The position numbers and the translations under genes were made by a program. Shown one piece after another: positions 15,871-20,543 of a stretch of 20,543 bases of DNA (its first letter is position 1; each line of letters begins with the position of its first letter). The notes beneath the pieces were generated by a model. It searched no databases. It worked only from the letters and a program-made list of their open reading frames with translations, and was not told the origin of the DNA. Source of the stretch: Rhodobacteraceae bacterium UBA6236 (lineage in GTDB: Bacteria; Pseudomonadota; Alphaproteobacteria; Rhodobacterales; Rhodobacteraceae); NCBI GenBank assembly GCA_002440945.1, contig DJWG01000070.1:1945-22487 (forward strand), given 5' to 3'.

Positions 15871-17043
15871 TTATTGCAGATCGCCAAAAGCCTGCCGCAA
15901 CCGTTCGGTCGCTTCGATCACGCGGGCGCGCTGGGTGGCGAGGTTGAAGCGCAGGAAAGTTGCGCCGCTTGCCCCGAAGCTTCCGCCGTGGCTTGCGGCG
16001 ATGCGGGCGTCCTTTTCGACGCGGCGGGTGAATTCCTCCTGCGACATGCCGGTTCCCGAAAAATCGACCCAGGCAAGGTAGGTCGCCTCGAGCGGCATCG
16101 ACCGGATACCGGGCAGCGCGTTCATCGCCTGATCGAAGATCTGCCGGTTGCCGTTCAGATAGGCGATCAGCGCGGTCAGCCAGGCGGCGCCGTCGGGGGA
16201 ATAGGCGGCGGTGGCCATCTCGATCCCGAAGCTGTTGGGGGAAATCCCCAAGGCCCCCATCCGGCCCGCAAAGAGCTTCCGCAGGCGTTCATCGGCGATG
16301 ATGACATTGCCGGAATGGGCGCCGGCGATGTTGAAGGTCTTGGTGGTGGCCGTCATCGTCACCAACCGGTCGGCGATGTCGGGCACGGCCACGGCGGTGG
16401 GGATATGAGTGCTGCCGGGATAGACCAGATCGTGGTGGATCTCGTCCGAGACCAGGATCAGGTCGTGCCGCTTGCAGAAATCGGCGATGCCCCGCAGTTC
16501 TTCCGCCGTCCAGACCCGGCCGCCGGGGTTGTGCGGCGAACACAGCATCATCATCCGTTCGGACCCCGTCATCCGGGCATCCCAGGCGGCGAAGTCGGGA
16601 ACATAGCGGCCATCTTCGACGGCAAGGTCACATTCGACCACGCTGCGGCCTGCGGCTTTGATGACGCGGGCGAAGGCGTGGTAGACCGGCGTCATCAGCA
16701 CCACCCCGTCGCCCGGCTTGGTGAAGGCATCGACGCAAAGCCCGGTGCCGTTGACCAGCCCGTGGGTGGTGAAGATCCACGGCGCCTCGATCTTCCAGCC
16801 GTGGCGCGTTTCCATCCACCAGCGGATCGCGGCGAGATAGTCGCGGTCATCGCCGAAATAGCCGTAGATGCCCTGGGCCAGCATCTTTTCGAGCGCGCGC
16901 TGGACGGATTCTGGCGGGCGGAAGTCCATGTCGGCCACCCACATCGGGATTCCGTCGGCAGAGGGCACGCCGTAAAGCGTCTCCATCCGGTCCCATTTGT
17001 CGGAATGGGTGCCGCGCCGTTCAATCATCTCGTCGAAGTTCAT
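15871..17043 (-). CDS. MalY/PatB-type pyridoxal-phosphate aminotransferase, probable cystathionine beta-lyase
   Basis: This 390-aa fold-type I PLP enzyme has the MalY/PatB features: MNFDEMIERRGTHSDKWD at the N-terminus, MWVADMDF (34-41), Tyr121 in TPVYHAF, the SPHNPGG block (169-175), Asp200 in VSDEIHHDL and the PLP lysine Lys235 in TATTKTFNIAG. These enzymes split cystathionine or cysteine S-conjugates by C-S beta-elimination, giving homocysteine or thiols plus pyruvate and ammonia. The substrate cannot be fixed from sequence. I chose the ATG at 17043 because CAGGAG lies 6 nt upstream and family members start here; a longer open frame exists but looks non-coding. It diverges from the def operon over 91 nt. 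Confidence 0.9.
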   Translation of the reverse strand: MNFDEMIERRGTHSDKWDRMETLYGVPSADGIPMWVADMDFRPPESVQRALEKMLAQGIYGYFGDDRDYLAAIRWWMETRHGWKIEAPWIFTTHGLVNGTGLCVDAFTKPGDGVVLMTPVYHAFARVIKAAGRSVVECDLAVEDGRYVPDFAAWDARMTGSERMMMLCSPHNPGGRVWTAEELRGIADFCKRHDLILVSDEIHHDLVYPGSTHIPTAVAVPDIADRLVTMTATTKTFNIAGAHSGNVIIADERLRKLFAGRMGALGISPNSFGIEMATAAYSPDGAAWLTALIAYLNGNRQIFDQAMNALPGIRSMPLEATYLAWVDFSGTGMSQEEFTRRVEKDARIAASHGGSFGASGATFLRFNLATQRARVIEATERLRQAFGDLQ

Positions 17044-17134
17044 GTCCGCTCCTGCCGTTTTGGCCAAGCTATCCGTCCGGCGCGCCACCGCAAGTGCCAT
17101 TGCGCGGGCAGGCGGCATCGCCTAAATCCGGTCC

Positions 17135-17686
17135 ATGACCCTGCGTTCGATCCTGATCCACCCCGACCCGCGCCTGAAGAAGGTGGCCGATCCCGTGACC
17201 GAATTCACGGACGATTTGCGCCGCATTGCCGGCGACATGCTGGAAACCATGTATGACGCGCCGGGGATCGGCCTTGCCGGTCCACAGATCGGCCTGATGA
17301 AGCGGCTGATCGTGCTGGATTGCGTGAAGGACCGCGAAGCGCCGGGGCGGCCCCTGGCGATGGTCAATCCGCAGATCACCTGGGCCTCGGACGAACGCAG
17401 CGTCTACGAAGAAGGCTGCCTTTCGATCCCCGAGCAGTTCGCCGAGGTGACGCGCCCCGCCGAGGTGCGCGTGCGCTGGCAGGACGTGACCGGCGCCGAG
17501 CAGGAGGAACAGTTCAGCGGCCTTTGGGCCACCTGCGTCCAGCATGAGATCGACCACCTGAACGGCAAGCTGTTCATCGATTACCTGACGCCGCTGAAGC
17601 GCCAGCTGATCACCCGCAAGATGGAAAAGCTGAAGCGCGAACGCGCCCGCGACGGCGTGAAGTCCGAATTCAGGGACGAGTTGTGA
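17135..17686 (+). CDS. def: Peptide deformylase, first paralogue
   Basis: Def removes the formyl group from the N-terminal Met of new proteins at the ribosome exit. The 183-aa protein has all three active-site motifs: GIGLAGPQ (44-51), EGCLSIP (93-99, metal ligand Cys95) and QHEIDHL (136-142, ligands His137 and His141, catalytic Glu138). It also carries the basic C-terminal helix expected for ribosome binding (KRQLITRKMEKLKRERAR). It opens a four-gene operon with two further paralogues and fmt. Its TGA overlaps the GTG of the next gene by 4 nt. Confidence 0.96.
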   Translation: MTLRSILIHPDPRLKKVADPVTEFTDDLRRIAGDMLETMYDAPGIGLAGPQIGLMKRLIVLDCVKDREAPGRPLAMVNPQITWASDERSVYEEGCLSIPEQFAEVTRPAEVRVRWQDVTGAEQEEQFSGLWATCVQHEIDHLNGKLFIDYLTPLKRQLITRKMEKLKRERARDGVKSEFRDEL

Positions 17687-18174
17687 GCGCGCAGGTCCTG
17701 ATCTGGCCCGACCCGCACCTGTCGCAGGTTTGTGCGCCCGTGGGGCCGGTGACGGCGGCGGTGCGCGATCTGGCCCAGAAGATGCTTGATGCGATGTATG
17801 CCGCCGAAGGCCGCGGGCTTGCCGGTCCGCAGATCGGCGTAATGCAGCGGATCTTCGTCATGGATGCCGGCTGGAAAGAGGGCCATCCGACACCGCGGGT
17901 GTTTCTGGATCCGGTGATCGTCGCGGCTTCGGATGCGACCGACACGGGGATCGAGGGCTGTCTGTCGATCCCCGGCATCACCGCCGAGGTGACGCGACCG
18001 GCAGAAATCACGCTCAGTTGGACCGACCTTGACGGCATCGCGCATCTGGAACGGCTGACCGGCTTCGATGCCCGCTGCGCCCAGCACGAGATCGACCATC
18101 TGGACGGCATCGTGACCTTCGACCGGATTTCGGCCATCGAACGGGCCGCGCTGCTGGCGGCCTATCTGCCATGA
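17683..18174 (+). CDS. def: Peptide deformylase, second paralogue
   Basis: This 163-aa paralogue keeps the catalytic set: GRGLAGPQ (43-50), EGCLSIP (91-97, Cys93) and QHEIDHL (134-140, His135, Glu136, His139), so it should be an active deformylase. It differs from the first in having Arg44 in motif I and a shorter C-terminus without the long basic helix (ends ALLAAYLP). It starts with GTG overlapping the previous stop (GTGA), and its own stop overlaps the next ATG (ATGA). Expression is therefore probably coupled and weaker than from an ATG. Its preferred substrates may differ from those of the first enzyme; that is inference. Confidence 0.93.
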   Translation: MSAQVLIWPDPHLSQVCAPVGPVTAAVRDLAQKMLDAMYAAEGRGLAGPQIGVMQRIFVMDAGWKEGHPTPRVFLDPVIVAASDATDTGIEGCLSIPGITAEVTRPAEITLSWTDLDGIAHLERLTGFDARCAQHEIDHLDGIVTFDRISAIERAALLAAYLP

Positions 18175-18677
18175 CCGTGCGTCCCTTCGTGCCTTATCCC
18201 GACAAGCGCCTGCGCACCCCGGCCGAACCCGTGGCCGACGTCAATGAAACCGTCCGCATGATCTGGGACGACATGGTCGAGACGATGGATGCGATGCCCG
18301 GCGTCGGACTGGCGGCGCCCCAGATCGGGATCATGCTGCGGCTGGCGGTCGTCGATGCGTCCGACAAGCGCGGGCAGGCGGTGAAGATGGCCAACCCCGA
18401 GGTGCTGCACGCCTCGGTCCAGATGCGCAAGCATGACGAGGCGAGCCCCAACCTGCCCGGCGTGTCGGCGGTGATCGAACGGCCGCGTGCGGTGACGGTG
18501 CGCTTCCTGAACGAGGACGGCCAGATCGAGGACCGCGATTTCGTCGGATTGTGGGCGACCAGCGTCCAGCACCAGATCGACCATCTGAACGGCAAGGTCT
18601 ACATCGACCATCTGTCGCCCATGCGCCGCAAGATGCTGGCGGCGCGGGTGGAAAAGCTGCGCAAGCGGGACGAATGA
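18171..18677 (+). CDS. Deformylase-like protein lacking catalytic residues
   Basis: The 168-aa protein is clearly a deformylase homologue, with motif I GVGLAAPQ (44-51) intact and the C-terminal basic helix [13 protein letters not shown]. But motif II reads EASPNLP (90-96) instead of EGCLSIP, so the metal-binding Cys is Ser92. Motif III reads HQIDH (134-138), so the catalytic Glu is Gln135. The reading frame is intact and the codon use normal, so this is not a decayed gene. It is probably a pseudoenzyme, perhaps binding ribosomes or nascent chains or modulating its neighbours, or it has a different activity. It overlaps the second def by 4 nt and fmt by 1-4 nt. Automatic annotation would probably call it peptide deformylase. 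Confidence 0.9.
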   Translation: MTVRPFVPYPDKRLRTPAEPVADVNETVRMIWDDMVETMDAMPGVGLAAPQIGIMLRLAVVDASDKRGQAVKMANPEVLHASVQMRKHDEASPNLPGVSAVIERPRAVTVRFLNEDGQIEDRDFVGLWATSVQHQIDHLNGKVYIDHLSPMRRKMLAARVEKLRKRDE

Positions 18678-19573
18678 TGCGCGTCGTCTTCATGGGAACG
18701 CCTGCCTTTTCGGTGCCGGTGCTTGAGGCGCTTCATGCCCGGCACGAGGTGGTCTGCGCCTATTCCCAGCCGCCCCGTCCCGCGGGACGCGGCAAGAAGG
18801 ACCGCCCCAGCCCCGTGCAGGAACGGGCCGAGGCGCTGGGCATTCCGGTCCGCCATCCGGTGCGGCTGCGCGATGCGGCGGATCAGGCGGATTTCGCCGC
18901 GCTGAACGCCGATGTTGCGGTGGTGGTGGCCTATGGGCTGATCCTGCCGAAACCGATCCTTGATGCGCCGCGCCTTGGGTGCCTGAACATCCACGCCTCG
19001 CTTTTGCCGCGCTGGCGGGGGGCGGCGCCGATCCATCGCGCGATCATGGCGGGGGATGCAGCGACGGGCGTCTGCATCATGCAGATGGACGAAGGGCTGG
19101 ACACCGGGCCGGTGCTTTTGCGCCGCGAGGTGCTGATCGGGCCGCAGGAAACCACGGCCGAGTTGCATGATCGCCTGTCGCTTCTGGGCGCCGAAGCGAT
19201 CCTCGAGGCACTGGACCGGCTGCCGGACCTGACGGCGGTGCCGCAGGCGGATCAGGGCGTGACCTATGCCGCCAAGATCGACAAGGCCGAGGCCCGGGTC
19301 GACTGGACCCGCCCCGCCGCCGAAGTGGATCGCAAGATCCGTGGCTTGTCGCCCTTTCCCGGCGCCTGGGCGGATGTTCAGGGCGAACGGGTGAAGCTTC
19401 TTAAGTCGCGTCTTGCTGACGGGCAGGGCGCGCCGGGGCAGGTTCTGGACGGTTTCACCATTGCCTGCGGGACCGGCGCCGTCGAGGTGCTGGAGGCGCA
19501 GCGCGAAGGCAAGCGCCCCATGGCGGCGGGGGATATCCTGCGCGGGCTGGCGCTGCCCCCCGTCCTGGGATGA
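18677..19573 (+). CDS. fmt: Methionyl-tRNA formyltransferase
   Basis: Fmt transfers a formyl group from 10-formyl-tetrahydrofolate to initiator Met-tRNA. The 298-aa protein starts [19 protein letters not shown] and has the catalytic set Asn104, His106 and Asp142 in [19 protein letters not shown] (104-122) and [10 protein letters not shown]. The tRNA-binding C-terminal OB-like domain is present (about 205-298). The ATG at 18677 has GGGA at good spacing; the ATG at 18674, which gives an ATGA overlap with the previous stop, adds one Met and is equally possible. It closes the def-def-def-fmt operon, placing addition and removal of the formyl group under one control. Confidence 0.96.
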   Translation: MRVVFMGTPAFSVPVLEALHARHEVVCAYSQPPRPAGRGKKDRPSPVQERAEALGIPVRHPVRLRDAADQADFAALNADVAVVVAYGLILPKPILDAPRLGCLNIHASLLPRWRGAAPIHRAIMAGDAATGVCIMQMDEGLDTGPVLLRREVLIGPQETTAELHDRLSLLGAEAILEALDRLPDLTAVPQADQGVTYAAKIDKAEARVDWTRPAAEVDRKIRGLSPFPGAWADVQGERVKLLKSRLADGQGAPGQVLDGFTIACGTGAVEVLEAQREGKRPMAAGDILRGLALPPVLG

Positions 19574-19659
19574 TCGGTTCCGGGATGATCCGGAGGCGGT
19601 TCCCTGTAATTCCTGTGATCTTCGCCCTATATGCTGGCTGAAGACAGCCGGAGACTCGA

Positions 19660-19902
19660 ATGCTCATCCTTGGACTGCTGATCGTCGGAATCGCCGCCGG
19701 GTTCATCGCGACCCGCCTGATGCGGATCGAGGCCGACGCCGTGACCACCATCGCCATCGGCGTCTTCGGCGCGCTGGCGGGTGGGTTCGTGCTGCGGTTT
19801 CTGGCGATGATCACCGGCTGGGCCGCAGGCTTTGTCGGCGCGGTCTTGGGCGCGATGTTCCTGATCTGGCTCTGGCGGACCTACGGGCCGAAACGGTTCT
19901 GA
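19660..19902 (+). CDS. GlsB/YeaQ/YmgE-family small membrane protein
   Basis: This 80-aa protein is almost entirely hydrophobic with Gly- and Ala-rich segments and three probable membrane helices (about 2-18, 28-50 and 52-74). It has the family pattern of transglycosylase-associated/stress-response proteins (IVGIAAGFIATRLM; IAIGVFGALAGGFVLRF). The biochemical function is not known. GGAG lies 6 nt upstream of the ATG, and an AT-rich TATATG just before may belong to a promoter in the 86-nt gap after fmt. It converges with rnhA, leaving 4 nt between the stop codons. Confidence 0.8.
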   Translation: MLILGLLIVGIAAGFIATRLMRIEADAVTTIAIGVFGALAGGFVLRFLAMITGWAAGFVGAVLGAMFLIWLWRTYGPKRF

Positions 19903-19906
19903 AGGG

Positions 19907-20377
19907 TCACGCCGGCGATTTCTTCGACTTGTAAGGCGCCATGCCTGCGCGTGCCAGTTCATCTGCGCGTTCGTTTTCCGGGTGTCCGGCGTGGCCCTTG
20001 ATCCATTCCCACCGCACCTTGTGGCGCGCCTGCGCCACGTCCAGCCGCTGCCATAGGTCGGTATTCTTCACGGGCTTCCGATCCGCCGTCTTCCAGCCAT
20101 TGCGCTTCCAGCCGTGAATCCAGCTGGTGACGCCGTTCTTCACATAGGCGCTGTCGGTGACGACCGTGATCGCGGTGTCGCGCCCCAGCGCCTCGAGCGC
20201 CGAGATGGCGGCCAGAAGCTCCATCCGGTTGTTGGTGGTGTCAGCCTCGCCGCCGGAAAGCTCGCGTTCCTTCAGCGTCGCGCCCGTGCTGTCGCGCGCG
20301 ATCAGCAGCGCGCCCCATCCGCCCGGACCCGGATTTCCCGAACAGGCGCCATCGGTATAGGCAAAGAAGTCGGCCAT
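19907..20377 (-). CDS. rnhA: Ribonuclease HI
   Basis: RNase HI cuts the RNA strand of RNA-DNA hybrids (R-loops, primer remnants). The 156-aa length matches E. coli. The catalytic carboxylates are Asp9 in [16 protein letters not shown], Glu53 in NNRMEL, Asp75 in TDSAYV and Asp139 in ERADELA, with His129 in KGHAGH. The basic protrusion [20 protein letters not shown], used for hybrid binding, is present. GGAAGGA precedes the ATG. Upstream lies a possible gene remnant and an IS end. Confidence 0.97.
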   Translation of the reverse strand: MADFFAYTDGACSGNPGPGGWGALLIARDSTGATLKERELSGGEADTTNNRMELLAAISALEALGRDTAITVVTDSAYVKNGVTSWIHGWKRNGWKTADRKPVKNTDLWQRLDVAQARHKVRWEWIKGHAGHPENERADELARAGMAPYKSKKSPA

Positions 20378-20429
20378 GCTGATCCTTCCGGGCTGTAGAG
20401 GCGCGGTTTAGGGGCCGGGCCGGATGGCG

Positions 20430-20520
20430 TCAATTGCCGGGGATGAAGCGCGGCGCAATGCCATCACGGGGCCTGCCTTGGGCGGCGAACGGCACTATCA
20501 GCAGCGTTTCGCCGGAACAT
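20430..20520 (-). pseudogene. Possible 3' remnant of a gene cut by an insertion sequence
   Basis: On the minus strand an open frame comes in from the right edge and ends at a TGA (20430-20432), 53 nt before rnhA. The last residues outside the IS read SGETLLIVPFAAQGRPRD and continue GIAPRFIPGN. This looks like a real C-terminus, and about 70% of the codons end in G or C. The frame stays open through the presumed IS end (20521-20543) to the window edge. I do not recognise the protein. The alternative is a chance open frame of about 30 codons. Confidence 0.35.
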
Positions 20521-20543
20521 GGCTCTGTTGCACAAATCCCATG
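20521..20543. mobile_element. Terminal inverted repeat of an IS5-like (or IS6-like) element, cut by the window edge
   Basis: The last 23 bases begin GGCTCTGTTGCACAAATC, which closely resembles the ends of IS5-family elements (IS903 begins GGCTTTGTTGAATAAATC) and is also similar to IS6-family ends (GGCTCTGTTGCAAA). The element would extend to the right of the window. No transposase or second end is visible, so family and completeness are unknown. Confidence 0.55.

Noticed and set aside
15574..17256. 560-codon plus-strand open frame opposite the L,D-transpeptidase and MalY/PatB genes
   Set aside because: It is very His-, Gly- and Asp-rich, crosses several gene boundaries and has no domain signal. 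It is a shadow of genes with clear catalytic motifs on the other strand.
18171..18677. Reading the third def copy as a decayed pseudogene or sequencing error
   Set aside because: The frame is open end to end, both neighbouring overlaps are preserved, and the two key changes are separate clean codon replacements, which fits a maintained protein better.
1..20543. CRISPR arrays, tandem repeats, prophage or defence-system genes
   Set aside because: I saw no regularly spaced repeats and no phage or defence proteins; nearly all of the sequence is explained by housekeeping genes.

Overview
The window looks like a chromosomal core segment of a GC-rich alphaproteobacterium of the Rhodobacter/Paracoccus group (Rhodobacterales). 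I infer this from the strong G/C third-position bias, the gene order rpmF-plsX-fabH-ihfA-merR, the double-length Dcd, the Aquifex-type KdsA and the def-def-def-fmt cluster. This assignment comes from family and synteny knowledge, not from a database search.

Left part (1-9592, all minus strand; read from right to left in transcription order): a small NlpE-like lipoprotein ending at a strong hairpin; the Na+/H+ antiporter nhaA; kdsA (Kdo-8-phosphate synthase, for LPS) overlapping a phosphomannomutase/phosphoglucomutase; the lipid/ribosome block rpmF-plsX-fabH, then ihfA and a MerR-type regulator; tRNA-Pro(GGG) with its own promoter; dcd (dCTP deaminase); and the first 32 codons of parE at the window edge.

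Middle (9714-15174): a HutD/Ves-like cupin on plus, a GNAT acetyltransferase on minus, then the large plus-strand smc gene (chromosome condensation, TTG start). The 412 nt after smc hold an unrecognised 46-codon ORF with strongly genome-like codon use, followed by a conserved-looking protein of unknown function.

Right part (15280-20543): an L,D-transpeptidase and a MalY/PatB-type cystathionine beta-lyase on minus; diverging from them, a tightly overlapping plus-strand operon of three deformylase paralogues and fmt. This operon handles the formyl group of initiator Met-tRNA at both ends: Fmt adds it and Def removes it. The third deformylase lacks both the metal-ligand Cys and the catalytic Glu. 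A GlsB/YeaQ-type membrane protein and rnhA converge after it. The last 23 bases match an insertion-sequence end, and just before it is an open minus-strand reading frame that looks like the remaining 3' end of a gene cut by that element.

Most of the window is housekeeping. I saw no CRISPR array, prophage or defence island. The best leads are the inactive-looking third deformylase, the duplicated-fold Dcd, the IS-truncated gene at the right edge and the two small uncharacterised genes after smc.
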